Below are positions 49,992 through 59,341 of a stretch of DNA of 64,000 nucleotides, piece by piece. The notes under the pieces are model-generated. The model saw only the letters and a program-made list of their open reading frames with translations, was not told the DNA's origin and searched no databases. The translations under genes and the position numbers were made by a program. Position 1 is the stretch's first letter, and each line of letters opens with the position of its first letter. The DNA comes from an uncultured Mesorhizobium sp. (GTDB taxonomy: Bacteria > Pseudomonadota > Alphaproteobacteria > Rhizobiales > Rhizobiaceae): positions 1 to 64,000 of the forward strand of contig CALFXR010000222.1 in the NCBI GenBank assembly GCA_937958475.1, in the 5' to 3' direction.

Positions 49992-52643
49992 TCAGGAGGC
50001 CTTTCGCCAGCGCCGCGCGGCGACGAAGGCTTTCAGCTCCGCTGCCGGCATCGGCCGGGCGAAGGCGTAGCCCTGGAGGCCGTGGCAGCCGAGCTGGCGC
50101 AGCACGCGCGCGTGTTCCATCGTCTCGACTCCTTCGGCGATCACCTCGATGCCGAGCGACTTGCCGATCTCGATGATCGATTCCACCAGGTGGCGCTGGG
50201 CGGGCGAGCCTGTGATCGGCATGACCAGTTGCCGGTCGATCTTCAGCCGGCGCGGCTTGAGCTTGATCAGGCTGACGATCGAGGCGTAGCCCGTGCCGAA
50301 ATCGTCGATCTCGATGTCGATGCCGAGTTCCTTGATCTGCTCGACGTTCCAGCCGATGTGCTCGTCATTGTCGTCGAGGAAGATCGACTCGACCAGTTCG
50401 AAGGACACCGTTCCCGGCTTGAAGTCGAGACGGCTCAGCCCGCCGATCAGTTCCTCGTCGTTGAGGCGCCGCGCCGAGACGTTGACCGATATCTTGGGGA
50501 TGGGCACGCCCTGCCCGGCCCACATGTTGAAGTCGGCAAGCGCCTGTTCGAGGATCATTCGGTCGATGGTGGAGACGACATTGAGTTCCTCGGCGACCTT
50601 GAGGAAGGCGTCGGGTCCGAGCACTCCCTCGCCGGGATGGTTCCACCGCGCCAGCGCCTCGACACCGGTCACCTCCAGCGTCTCCGCGTCGAATTGCGGC
50701 TGGTAGTAGGCGACGAACTCGCCCTGCTCCAGGCCGTTGAGGATCTCGTCGGCGACGCGCTTGGTGTGGACGATCTCGGCCTGCAGGGCGTCGTTGAAGA
50801 ACTGGTAGCGGTTGCGGCCACGGCTCTTCGCCCGGTAGAGCGCGATGTCGGCGTTGACCAGCAGGCGCCGCGGATCGCAACCTGTGTCCGGCTCGGTGGC
50901 GATGCCGACGCTGACGCCGAAGCGGCATTCATGACCTTCGTAGCGCACGGGCTCGCGCATCTCCCGGATGATGCGCTCGGCGAGGGAGGAGAGGTAGGGG
51001 GCGTCGTCGGTGGCGTCGTCGTTGTCCATCCAGCACAGAATGACGAATTCGTCGCCGCCGACGCGGGCGATGAAATCCGTCGAACGCACGTTGACCCGCA
51101 GGATCTTCGCGGCGTGGACGAGCATGGCGTCGCCCGCCGCATGGCCCAGCGTATCGTTGATCTGCTTGAAGCGGTCGAGGTCGATGTGCAGCAGCGCGGT
51201 GCGCCTGGTGTCGTCCTCGCGCAGGGCGGCGCGCAGTTCCAGCTTCTGGTCGAGATAGCGGCGGTTCGGCAGGCCGGTCAGCGAATCGTGCAGCGCCGTG
51301 TGCTCGATGCGCGCCTTGGCGACCAGCAGTTCGGCGTTGCGGGCTTCGGTGAGATTCTTCACCCGGCGGAGATCGTCGTTGCGGGCCACGTCGACCGTGA
51401 CGTCCCAGTTGACGCCGACGATCTTCGAGGTTCCGTCGATGTCCTCGTAGACGGCGCCGATGGCGCGGATGTGCCGGATGCTGCCGTCCGGCAGCTTCAG
51501 CCTGTAGTCGGAATTGTACTGGCCGGTCGTCTCCACCGCCTGGCGGAAGTCCTCCTGCGCCCGCGCGAGGTCGCCCGGGTGCAGCGCGTCGTGCCAGTCC
51601 GTGTACGAGCGCTGGCGATTGTCGGCGGGGAGACCGTAGAGTTCGTTCATGCGCTCGTCCCAGACGAGGACGTCGTTGGTGATGTTGTATTCCCAGACGC
51701 CGACCCTGGACGTTTCCAGCGCCAGCCCGAGCCGCCGCGACAGGCGCTGCAAGTCGACCTCGCGCCTGCGCAGCTCGCCGATGTGGCGCTGACGCTCCTC
51801 GATCAGCCCTCCGGTCAGGAAGATGGGAACGAAGATGATCGCCCCGCCCGCCAGGATCAGGGCACGCAGGATCCAGCGTTCGGTCGAGGGCACGTCCCAG
51901 CCGTTCTTCGGCACGGCCGAGATCGTCCAGGTTCCCGATGGGAGGTGGACCTCGGTGGTCACGGGATCGTCGGAGACGGTCGCCGCTTCCCCGAAGAAGG
52001 GAACGTCCCCGGCGTCGCGGACGCCGTCGGCGCCGGAGATCGCGACAGCGACCGTCAGGTCGTCGTCGCGGAGGCCGCTGTCGGCGTAGAGCCTCTCGAG
52101 ATCGATGACCGCCGAGACGATTCCCCAGAAGCTGTGCTCGCCGTGCGGCGCGGAGGTGAACACCGGGAACCGCCCGATGAAACCCCGGCCGCCCTGCACG
52201 AGGTCGACCGGACCGGCGAGAACGAGCTCGCCGGTGTCGCGGGCCCTGAAGACGGTGTCGCGCTGCTGCCCGTTCTGCCGGTAGTCGAGCCCGATGGCCT
52301 TCTCGTTTCCCGACAGCGGATACATCAGCCGCACGACCAGATCGGGCGCCGCGGCGATGTTGCGAATCTGCGAACGCTCGCCGAGAAGATTCGCGGAAAG
52401 CAGGCCGAAGCGCTGCTGCGACATGTTCGGCTCGGTGGCGATGGTCGCCACGAGCCCGCGTACGAGCTGGATGTTGCCGTTGATGTTGCCTTCGAGCCGG
52501 GTGCGGATCAGGCTGACCTGCGACAGGACCTCCGAGCGCAGCCGCTCCCGGCTTATCTCGCGATTCTGGTAGTCGGCGAACAGACCGCCGGCGAGCGCGA
52601 CGACGAGCGCGATGGCGGCCGGAATATTCGTCCGCCGAAACAT
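49992..52643 (-). CDS. CHASE-PAS-GGDEF-EAL cyclic-di-GMP signalling protein
   Basis: An 883-residue membrane sensor. Two helices (about 8-28 and 265-285) enclose a periplasmic CHASE-type ligand-binding domain. A coiled coil follows, then a PAS domain (about 315-435) that includes WDERMNELYGLP, a GGDEF domain with intact GGDEF near 530, and an EAL domain with EALARWNHP near 662. In the latter, NVSARR, DDFGTGYAS and KIDRQLV are all present. Both catalytic domains look functional. The start is unsure: ATG at 52643 or TTG at 52685, neither with a strong ribosome binding site. Divergent from rpsF. Confidence 0.9.
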   Translation of the reverse strand: MFRRTNIPAAIALVVALAGGLFADYQNREISRERLRSEVLSQVSLIRTRLEGNINGNIQLVRGLVATIATEPNMSQQRFGLLSANLLGERSQIRNIAAAPDLVVRLMYPLSGNEKAIGLDYRQNGQQRDTVFRARDTGELVLAGPVDLVQGGRGFIGRFPVFTSAPHGEHSFWGIVSAVIDLERLYADSGLRDDDLTVAVAISGADGVRDAGDVPFFGEAATVSDDPVTTEVHLPSGTWTISAVPKNGWDVPSTERWILRALILAGGAIIFVPIFLTGGLIEERQRHIGELRRREVDLQRLSRRLGLALETSRVGVWEYNITNDVLVWDERMNELYGLPADNRQRSYTDWHDALHPGDLARAQEDFRQAVETTGQYNSDYRLKLPDGSIRHIRAIGAVYEDIDGTSKIVGVNWDVTVDVARNDDLRRVKNLTEARNAELLVAKARIEHTALHDSLTGLPNRRYLDQKLELRAALREDDTRRTALLHIDLDRFKQINDTLGHAAGDAMLVHAAKILRVNVRSTDFIARVGGDEFVILCWMDNDDATDDAPYLSSLAERIIREMREPVRYEGHECRFGVSVGIATEPDTGCDPRRLLVNADIALYRAKSRGRNRYQFFNDALQAEIVHTKRVADEILNGLEQGEFVAYYQPQFDAETLEVTGVEALARWNHPGEGVLGPDAFLKVAEELNVVSTIDRMILEQALADFNMWAGQGVPIPKISVNVSARRLNDEELIGGLSRLDFKPGTVSFELVESIFLDDNDEHIGWNVEQIKELGIDIEIDDFGTGYASIVSLIKLKPRRLKIDRQLVMPITGSPAQRHLVESIIEIGKSLGIEVIAEGVETMEHARVLRQLGCHGLQGYAFARPMPAAELKAFVAARRWRKAS

Positions 52644-53102
52644 GGCGCCCAGCAATCGATGCGGCGATCTACCGATGACGGTCAAATGTCTGCAACCCGG
52701 ACGGCCCGTTCTGTCAGGCGATACCGGACTGTACGACCCACTGTTTAACTTAGCATTGAAACGAAAGACCGAAGTTCTTCACATCAGCTTGCCGCAAGGC
52801 GAAACAGCCGCGCGCCGGCCTGAGAGGCACCGTCAGGGCTTGCGCAGGAGTGGGATGCCCTGTATGAGCCGCCGCAATCTGCCGGTCCCAGCTGGGGGCT
52901 GAACGGAGGGCCGTGCGTTTTTCCCCCGAGGAAGGCCGCGTGTGTGAAGAAAGAAGTTCTTCCGCCTCCCGTGTCTCCGCTCTCGACCGTCTCGTCGTGC
53001 TCCTTTCTTCTCCCGAGGCCGCCCAGGCAGCCGAAGGATCTAGAGAAGTTGCAGAGGCTTTAGCCGCCGGGAACCGGGAGAGAAACGAAGAAAGGCAAGA
53101 CA
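52644..53102. other. Divergent intergenic region and rpsF leader
   Basis: This 459-base gap holds the 5' region of the GGDEF-EAL gene (leftward) and the long leader of rpsF (rightward). A plausible rpsF promoter lies at 52840-52868, giving a leader of about 230 bases. The leader has GC hairpins, among them CCGG-GAA-CCGG near 53070. A ribosomal S6:S18 binding site is often present before rpsF, but I cannot identify its consensus with confidence. Confidence 0.5.
52840..52868 (+). promoter_or_regulatory. Candidate promoter of rpsF operon
   Basis: TTGCGC (52840-52845) and TATGAG (52863-52868) are 17 bases apart. It is the best-spaced pair before rpsF, but each box is imperfect. Confidence 0.4.
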
Positions 53103-53597
53103 ATGGCTCTTTACGAACATGTGTTCCTTGCCCGGCAGGACCTTTCGCAGCAGCAGGTCGACGCGCTTGTGGAACACTACAAGGGCGTGATCGAAGCGAA
53201 CGGCGGCAGCGTCGGCCGGGTCGAGAACTGGGGACTGAAGTCCCTCACCTACCGGGTCAAGAAGAACCGGAAGGCGTACTACACGCTGATGGACATCAAC
53301 GCCCCCGCGGCGGCCGTCAAGGAAGTCGAGCGGCAGGAAGGCCTGTCGGAAGACATCCTGCGTTTCCTCACCATCAAGGTCGAGGCGCACGAGGAAGGTC
53401 CGTCGGCGATGATGCAGAAGCGCGACCGCGACGACCGCGGCGACCGTCCGTTCGGCGACCGCGATCGCGGCCCGCGCAGCTTCGGCGACCGCGACCGCGG
53501 CGACCGTGGCCCGCGCAGCTTCGGCGATCGTGATGGCGGCGGCGACCGCGGCCCGCGGCGTCCCCGCGAAGGCGGCTTTGAAGGAGGACAGGCATAA
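53103..53597 (+). CDS. rpsF: 30S ribosomal protein S6 with RGD-rich tail
   Basis: S6 binds S18 on the platform of the small subunit. The 164-residue protein has the S6 fold in the first 100 residues (LYEHVFLARQDLS, VENWGLKSLTYRVKKNRKAYY). The last 60 residues are a low-complexity tail of repeated RGPRSFGDRDRGD-like units, rich in Arg, Asp and Gly. Such tails are known in alphaproteobacterial S6. The stop overlaps the rpsR start (TAATG). Confidence 0.97.
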   Translation: MALYEHVFLARQDLSQQQVDALVEHYKGVIEANGGSVGRVENWGLKSLTYRVKKNRKAYYTLMDINAPAAAVKEVERQEGLSEDILRFLTIKVEAHEEGPSAMMQKRDRDDRGDRPFGDRDRGPRSFGDRDRGDRGPRSFGDRDGGGDRGPRRPREGGFEGGQA

Positions 53598-53845
53598 TGG
53601 TCGACATCAACCAGATCCCGACCCGGCGCCCGTTCCACCGCCGCCGCAAGACCTGCCCGTTCTCCGGCGCCAACGCCCCGAAGATCGACTACAAGGACGT
53701 GCGCCTGCTGCAGCGCTACATCTCCGAGCGCGGCAAGATCGTGCCGTCGCGCATCACCGCGGTCAGCCAGAAGAAGCAGCGCGAACTCGCCCAGGCGATC
53801 AAGCGCGCCCGCTTCCTCGGCCTGCTGCCCTACGTGGTGAAGTAA
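53597..53845 (+). CDS. rpsR: 30S ribosomal protein S18
   Basis: The 82-residue protein carries RPFHRRRKTCPFSG, the RLLQRYISERGKIVPSRITAVS core and a C-terminal KRARFLGLLPYV, all standard for S18, which binds S6 in the 30S subunit. It overlaps rpsF by one base and is followed by a 218-base gap before rplI. Confidence 0.98.
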   Translation: MVDINQIPTRRPFHRRRKTCPFSGANAPKIDYKDVRLLQRYISERGKIVPSRITAVSQKKQRELAQAIKRARFLGLLPYVVK

Positions 53846-54063
53846 GACCGCCGGCCGGGCGCACGGCGCCTGGCCGCCTTCCCGCTTCGGGTGCGGGAAG
53901 CGTTTCGCAAATCCCGAGTTGGGGCAGCCGGTCCGTGCGGACCCGCCCCTAACTGCCCCGGACGGGCAGGACAGCGACCGACACGGCCCGCGCCGCGCCA
54001 TCGTTTCCTTCGCCCGTCGTCCAATTCCAGGCCCATGGCCTGAACCGCGAAAGGAACGAAACA

Positions 54064-54633
54064 ATGGAAGTCATTCTTCTCGAACGCATTTCCCGCCTCG
54101 GCCAGATGGGCGACACCGTCAAGGTGAAGGACGGTTTCGCCCGCAACTTCCTGCTTCCGCAGGGCAAGGCGCTGCGCGCCAACGAGTCGAACAAGAAGAA
54201 GTTCGAAGGCCAGCGCTCGCAGCTCGAGGCCCGCAACCTCGAGCGCAAGTCCGAAGCCCAGACCATCGCCGATCGTCTCGACGGCAAGTCCTTCATCGTG
54301 GTCCGCTCGGCGGGCGAGACCGGCCAGCTCTACGGTTCGGTTTCGACGCGCGACATCGCCGACATCCTGACGGCGGAAGGCTTCTCGGTCTCGCGCACCC
54401 AGGTCGAGCTCAACCATCCGATCAAGGCGATCGGCCTCACCAACGTGGCCATCGCCCTGCATCCGGAAGTCGAGGTCACGGTGACGCTGAACATCGCCCG
54501 CACCGCCGACGAGGCCGAGCGCCAGTCCAAGGGCGAGATGCTGACCAGCGCCGAGGCCATCTACGGCGAGGACATCAACGAGAACGCCCGTCCCGACAGC
54601 TTCTTCGACCCGAACGCCGAAGAAGAGGCCTGA
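54064..54633 (+). CDS. rplI: 50S ribosomal protein L9
   Basis: The 189-residue protein has the L9 N-terminal domain (MEVILLERISRLGQMGDTVKVKDG, NFLLPQGKALRA), the long connecting helix, and the C-terminal RNA-binding domain (GQLYGSVSTRDIADIL, HPIKAIGLTNVAIALHPEVE). The C-terminal tail is extended by about 40 acidic residues ending in EEEA, usual for rhizobial L9. It ends at a strong terminator. Confidence 0.97.
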   Translation: MEVILLERISRLGQMGDTVKVKDGFARNFLLPQGKALRANESNKKKFEGQRSQLEARNLERKSEAQTIADRLDGKSFIVVRSAGETGQLYGSVSTRDIADILTAEGFSVSRTQVELNHPIKAIGLTNVAIALHPEVEVTVTLNIARTADEAERQSKGEMLTSAEAIYGEDINENARPDSFFDPNAEEEA

Positions 54634-54657
54634 TCTCTCCACCGCATTGGCGGTTTC

Positions 54658-54689
54658 AAAGGCCCGGACGGCGACGTCCGGGCCTTTTT
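54658..54689 (+). terminator. Rho-independent terminator of rpsF-rpsR-rplI
   Basis: A 13-bp stem (AAAGGCCCGGACG with its complement, loop GCGA) is followed by a T5 run. It ends the ribosomal-protein transcript 25 bases after rplI. Confidence 0.92.
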
Positions 54690-54829
54690 GCGTCCGGCCT
54701 GGCCGGCTTCAGGCCTGTCGCAACGCACAGTCCGGTTTTTGGGCCACGGAACTCCTTTCAACCTGCGGCCTTTCATCGCAGTATGATCTCCGTCTGACGG
54801 CAGCGCGCAGTTCAAATGGGTATACGTCC

Positions 54830-56179
54830 ATGAACGTGTTGTTGAGGCGGATCGTCGAGCGGCTGATCCGCACCGGAAACCTGAGAATCACGGGTCCGAC
54901 GGGGATCACCTTCGCCTTCGGCGACGGCGACGGTGCGCCGGTCCACCTGCACATCAAGACGCGGCACGCCGAGCGCGCCATCACGCTCGATCCGGCACTC
55001 GGCCTGCCCGAGGCGTTCATGGACCAGGAGGCCGACTTCCTCGAAGGCGACGTCCTCGGCTTCCTGCGGATTGCCTACAGCAACATGGGCCCGCACGGCG
55101 TCGATGCCGCCTGGGCCCGCGCGTTCGAGAGCCTCCGGATCGCCTTCCGCAGGCTGCAGCAGATCAACACCGCCACCCGCGCCAGGCGCAACGTCGAGCG
55201 CCACTACGACCTGAAGGGCGAACTCTACCGGCTCTTCCTCGACCGCGACATGCAGTACTCCTGCGCCTATTTCGAGCGGCCGGACATGACGCTCGAGGAG
55301 GCGCAGCTGGCCAAGAAGCGCCACATCGCCGCCAAGCTGCGCATGACGCCCGGCCTCAACGTGCTCGACATCGGCTCCGGCTGGGGCGGACTCGGCCTCT
55401 TCCTCGCCGAGCGCTTCGATGCGGAGGTGCTCGGCGTGACGCTGTCGACCGAACAGCACGCGGTGGCGACGGAGCGCGCGAGGGTGGCGGGGCTCGACCA
55501 GCGCGTTCACTTCGAGATCAGGGACTACCGAAATCTCTCGGAGCGCTTCGACCGCATCGTCTCGGTCGGCATGTTCGAGCATGTCGGCGTCAACCACTAC
55601 CGGACCTACTTCGACAAGTGCGCGACGCTGCTGAAGCCCGGCGGCGTCATGCTGCTGCATTCCATCGGACGGGCCGGTCCGCCCTCGGCGACCGCCGCCT
55701 TCATCCGCAAGTACATCTTCCCCGGCGGCTACATCCCGGCGCTGTCGGAAGTGCTGCCGCATATCGAGAAGGCCGGCCTCTTCGTCACCGACGTCGAGAT
55801 CCTGCGTCTCCACTACGCAGAGACGCTGAAAGCCTGGCGCGAGCGCTTCCTCGCCAATCGCGACAAGGCCAAGGCTCTCTACGACGAGCGGTTCTGCCGG
55901 ATGTGGGAATTCTACCTCTCGGGTTCGGAAGCCGCATTCCGCTGGCAGGACCTGATGGTCTTCCAGATCCAGGTCGCCAAGAAGAACGACGTCGTGCCGC
56001 TGACCCGCGACTACATCGCCAAGACCGAGAGATCGCTGGCGATGCACGAGATGGGCCACAGCGGCACGCCGCCGGTCGCCGGTCCCGGCGAACCGGTCCC
56101 GACCAAGGCCCCGACCAGGGCCTCGACCAGGCCCTCGACCAGGGCGATCCGGCGGCGGAAGGTTTCGGGCAAGGATTAG
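54830..56179 (+). CDS. cfa: Cyclopropane-fatty-acyl-phospholipid synthase
   Basis: Cfa adds a methylene from S-adenosylmethionine to unsaturated membrane lipid chains. The 449-residue protein has the N-terminal Cfa domain, HYDLKGELYRLFLDRDMQYSCAYFE near 125-150, the SAM loop VLDIGSGWGGLGLF near 180-193, and FEHVGVNHYRTYF near 250, with the lipid-site segment GGYIPALSEVLPHIE near 300. The last 40 residues are a Thr/Pro/Arg/Ser tail with TRASTRPSTRAIRRRK, not part of the usual enzyme. The ATG at 54830 gives the family start. Confidence 0.94.
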   Translation: MNVLLRRIVERLIRTGNLRITGPTGITFAFGDGDGAPVHLHIKTRHAERAITLDPALGLPEAFMDQEADFLEGDVLGFLRIAYSNMGPHGVDAAWARAFESLRIAFRRLQQINTATRARRNVERHYDLKGELYRLFLDRDMQYSCAYFERPDMTLEEAQLAKKRHIAAKLRMTPGLNVLDIGSGWGGLGLFLAERFDAEVLGVTLSTEQHAVATERARVAGLDQRVHFEIRDYRNLSERFDRIVSVGMFEHVGVNHYRTYFDKCATLLKPGGVMLLHSIGRAGPPSATAAFIRKYIFPGGYIPALSEVLPHIEKAGLFVTDVEILRLHYAETLKAWRERFLANRDKAKALYDERFCRMWEFYLSGSEAAFRWQDLMVFQIQVAKKNDVVPLTRDYIAKTERSLAMHEMGHSGTPPVAGPGEPVPTKAPTRASTRPSTRAIRRRKVSGKD

Positions 56180-56267
56180 CCGGCCCGCGCTCGCGGCTCT
56201 CGCGACCGATCGCCGGTGGGGAGCCTGCGGGCGTGCCAAGCCGGCCCGGACCGGCTATGAGGCATGC

Positions 56268-56591
56268 ATGAGCATCCCTCTCTTCATTGCGGCGGCCATC
56301 GCCGAGATCGCCGGCTGCTTCGCCTTCTTCGCCTGGTGGCGGAACGGGGCGTCGGCGCTCTGGCTCGTGCCGGGCCTCCTGTCGCTCGTCGCCTTCGCCT
56401 GGCTGCTGGCGCTCGTACCCGTCGACGCGGCCGGGCGCACCTACGCGACCTATGGCGGCATCTACATCGCTGCCGCGCTCGCCTGGCTTTGGGCGGCCGA
56501 GGGCATCCGCCCCGACCGCTACGACGTGCTCGGCGCCGCGATCTGCCTGCTGGGCGCGGCCGTGATCCTGTTTTCGCCGCGCGGGGCGTAG
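56268..56591 (+). CDS. YnfA family membrane protein
   Basis: A 107-residue protein with four membrane helices of the UPF0060/YnfA family, related to small multidrug resistance proteins. Features include AAAIAEIAGCFAFFAWWRNG near 7-26 with a buried glutamate, and RTYATYGGIYIAAALAWLW near 57-75. It may export small cationic compounds, but this is not shown for most members. Confidence 0.92.
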   Translation: MSIPLFIAAAIAEIAGCFAFFAWWRNGASALWLVPGLLSLVAFAWLLALVPVDAAGRTYATYGGIYIAAALAWLWAAEGIRPDRYDVLGAAICLLGAAVILFSPRGA

Positions 56592-56598
56592 GACAGCC

Positions 56599-57603
56599 GT
56601 GGAACTCCCCGCCCCCTTGCGTCTCGCGGTGGACCGCGCCCTCGAAAACGTCCCGCTCGCCGACCTGCAGCGCGCCGCGGCGACGCTGTCGGCCCGCTAC
56701 CGCGCCGAGCTGCGCGACGGACGGCTGCATCTCGGCGAGGCGCTGGCGATGAAGGCCTACCTCGCCGCGCGGCTGCCAGCCACCTATGCCGCGGTGCGTG
56801 CGAGCCTGACCATGGTCGCCGAGGCGCGTCCCGATTTCGCACCGACAAGCCTGCTCGATCTCGGCGCGGGACCGGGCACGGTGCTTTGGGCCGCCGCCGA
56901 CTGCTGGCCCGGGCTCGGCGAGGCGACGCTCGTCGAGGCGAGCGCGGCGGCGCGCGCCGCCGGCGCGGAACTCGCGAAGGGCCTTGCGGTGCCGGCCATC
57001 CGCTGGCTCGAAGGCGACGTCGTGCGGACGGGAACCGTCTTCCCCGGCGCCGACCTCGTCACGCTCTCCTACGTGCTCGACGAACTCGAACCGGCGGCGG
57101 TCGGACCGCTCGTCGAGCGACTGTGGACGCTGGCGCGCGACACGCTGGTAGTCGTCGAGCCGGGTACGCCGGCCGGCTGGAAACGCATCCTCGCCGTGCG
57201 CGAGCGACTGACCGCGCTCGGCGCGCATGTCGCCGCCCCCTGCCCGCACGACCGCCCCTGCCCGCTCTCCCCGCCCGACTGGTGCCATTTCTCCCGCCGC
57301 GTGGCGCGCTCGCGCCTGCACCGGCTGACCAAGGCGGGCGACGTGCCGTGGGAGGACGAGAAGTTCGTGTTCGTCGCCGCGTCGAGGCAGCCGGCGCTGC
57401 GCCCCGCGGCGCGGGTGATCGCCCCGCCGCGTCAGGCGAAGGGCATGGCGACACTGAAACTCTGTCGCGCGGACGGCGCGGCCGAGACGCGGACCGTGAC
57501 GAAGCGCGAGGGCGAGGACTACCGCATCGCGCGGCGGCTCGACTGGGGCGATTCGCTGCCCTTCCAGCACGGGCGAAACCCGGCGGACATGAGCCCGGAA
57601 TAG
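56599..57603 (+). CDS. Rsm22-like small-subunit rRNA methyltransferase family protein
   Basis: The 334-residue protein belongs to the Rsm22 family, related to mitochondrial METTL17-type assembly factors. It has the SAM-binding LLDLGAGPGTVLWAA near 85-99, and a cluster CPHDRPCPL...WCHF near 214-232 with three cysteines that could bind an iron-sulfur cluster or metal. Bacterial members are poorly studied. Start is GTG at 56599, seven bases after ynfA. Confidence 0.88.
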   Translation: MELPAPLRLAVDRALENVPLADLQRAAATLSARYRAELRDGRLHLGEALAMKAYLAARLPATYAAVRASLTMVAEARPDFAPTSLLDLGAGPGTVLWAAADCWPGLGEATLVEASAAARAAGAELAKGLAVPAIRWLEGDVVRTGTVFPGADLVTLSYVLDELEPAAVGPLVERLWTLARDTLVVVEPGTPAGWKRILAVRERLTALGAHVAAPCPHDRPCPLSPPDWCHFSRRVARSRLHRLTKAGDVPWEDEKFVFVAASRQPALRPAARVIAPPRQAKGMATLKLCRADGAAETRTVTKREGEDYRIARRLDWGDSLPFQHGRNPADMSPE

Positions 57604-57632
57604 CGCTTCCCGGCCGTTCGCGGCGCGCTCAC

Positions 57633-57652
57633 GGCGACGGCGCCGCCTTTTT
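57633..57652 (+). terminator. Weak terminator after the Rsm22-like gene
   Basis: A short GGCG/CGCC stem with a seven-base loop is followed by a T5 run, about 30 bases after the stop. The stem is short, so termination may be partial. Confidence 0.4.
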
Positions 57653-57828
57653 CATTTTCCCGTTTTGTTCCAGTTCTGCTAAGGAGTCACATTCGATTCG
57701 AGTCAACCGGATTCCAGCGCCCGCCGATCTGACCTGTGGACCGCTGTGAATCGTGGGCACGGAGGCCGGAATCCTCCCCGCGCCGGGGCGCGTCCTGATA
57801 GGTCGATGCGGGGTCTGGAAACGGGGAC

Positions 57829-59322
57829 ATGATGGCAGAGGCAGCGCGCAAGTTCGGCGTGGCGGAAACACCGCTCTATCGCGAGGCGCCGAACAACATC
57901 GAGGCCGAGCAGGCGCTGCTCGGCGCAATCCTCGTCAACAACGACGCCTTCTACCGGGTGTCGGACTTCCTCAAGGCCGGCCATTTCTACGAGCCGCTGC
58001 ACCGCAAGGTCTTCGAGGTCTCGGCGGAGCTGATCCGCATGGGCAAGATGGCCAACCCGGTGACCATCAAGACCTTCCTGCCGTCCGACGACAGGGTCGG
58101 CGACATGACGGTGCCGCAGTACCTCGCCCGACTCGCGGCGGAAGCCGTCACCGTCATCAACGCCGCCGACTACGGCCGCGCCATCTACGACCTCGCCACC
58201 CGCCGGGCGCTGATCACCGTCGGCGAGGACATGGTCAACATCGCCTACGACGCGCCGGTCGACATGAGCCCGTCGGAGCAGATCGAGGACGCCGAGCGGC
58301 GCCTGTTCGAGCTGGCCGAAACCGGCCGCTACGACGGCGGCTTCGAAAGCTTCTCGGACGCGGTGAAGACCGCCGTCGACATGGCCAACGCCGCCTACAT
58401 GCGCGACGGCCACCTGTCGGGCATCGCCACCGGCCTGCGCGACCTCGACAAGCGCATGGGCGGCCTGCAGCCGTCGGACCTGATCGTGCTGGCGGGGCGT
58501 CCCGGCATGGGCAAGACCTCGCTGGTCACCAACATCGCCTTCAACATCGCCCACGCCTACGAACCGGCGCAGCAGGCGGACGGCTCGTTCAAGGCGGCGA
58601 ACGGCGGCGTCGTCGGCTTCTTCTCGCTGGAAATGTCGTCGGAGCAGCTCGCCACCCGCATCATTTCCGAGCAGACCGAGATCGGCTCCTCCAAGATCCG
58701 CCGCGGCGAGATCACCGAATACGACTTCGAGAAGCTGGTCGCCTGCTCGCAGACCATGCAGCGCATCCCGCTGTTCATCGACCAGACCGGCGGCATCTCG
58801 ATCGCGCAGCTCGCCGCGCGGGCGAGGCGGCTGAAGCGCCAGCGCGGGCTGGACGTCATCGTCATCGACTACATCCAGCTGATGCAGGGCACGTCGGCAC
58901 GTGCCGCGCAGAACCGCGTCCAGGAAATCACCGAGATCACGACGGGCCTGAAGGCGCTGGCGAAGGAGCTCGGCGTGCCGATCATCGCGCTGTCGCAGCT
59001 GTCGCGCCAGGTGGAAAGCCGCGACGACAAGCGCCCGCAGCTGTCGGACCTGCGCGAATCGGGCTCGATCGAGCAGGACGCCGACGTGGTGCTGTTCGTC
59101 TACCGCGAGGAATACTACCTGAAGAACAAGGAGCCGAAGCCGGGCACCGACGAGTATCTGAAATGGGAAGGCGAGATGAACGACGCCCGCGGCAAGGCCG
59201 AGGTGATCATCGCCAAGCAGCGCCACGGACCCACGGGAACGGTCGGCCTCGGCTTCCAGGGCGAGTACACGCGCTTCTTCGACCTTGCGGAAGACGCGCA
59301 CCTGCCGGAGAGGTTCGAGTAG
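57829..59322 (+). CDS. dnaB: Replicative DNA helicase DnaB
   Basis: DnaB is the hexameric helicase that unwinds DNA at the replication fork. The 497-residue protein has the primase-binding N-terminal domain (NIEAEQALLGAIL near 23), a linker, Walker A GRPGMGKTS near 223, Walker B VIVIDYIQLMQG near 344, ALSQLSRQVE near 388 and the arginine-finger RESGSIEQDADVV near 415. No intein is present. The ATG at 57829 is directly followed by a second ATG. Confidence 0.97.
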   Translation: MMAEAARKFGVAETPLYREAPNNIEAEQALLGAILVNNDAFYRVSDFLKAGHFYEPLHRKVFEVSAELIRMGKMANPVTIKTFLPSDDRVGDMTVPQYLARLAAEAVTVINAADYGRAIYDLATRRALITVGEDMVNIAYDAPVDMSPSEQIEDAERRLFELAETGRYDGGFESFSDAVKTAVDMANAAYMRDGHLSGIATGLRDLDKRMGGLQPSDLIVLAGRPGMGKTSLVTNIAFNIAHAYEPAQQADGSFKAANGGVVGFFSLEMSSEQLATRIISEQTEIGSSKIRRGEITEYDFEKLVACSQTMQRIPLFIDQTGGISIAQLAARARRLKRQRGLDVIVIDYIQLMQGTSARAAQNRVQEITEITTGLKALAKELGVPIIALSQLSRQVESRDDKRPQLSDLRESGSIEQDADVVLFVYREEYYLKNKEPKPGTDEYLKWEGEMNDARGKAEVIIAKQRHGPTGTVGLGFQGEYTRFFDLAEDAHLPERFE

Positions 59323-59341
59323 AGGAAGCTGGGGGCGCGGC

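Noticed and set aside
49869..52748. Long + strand frame opposite the CHASE-GGDEF-EAL gene
   Set aside because: Antisense shadow; composition skewed to Asp, Val, Gly and Arg; the minus-strand protein has all catalytic motifs.
53040..53102. S6:S18 autoregulatory leader motif before rpsF
   Set aside because: A small CCGG hairpin is present, but I could not match the known consensus well enough to call it; a covariance search would decide.
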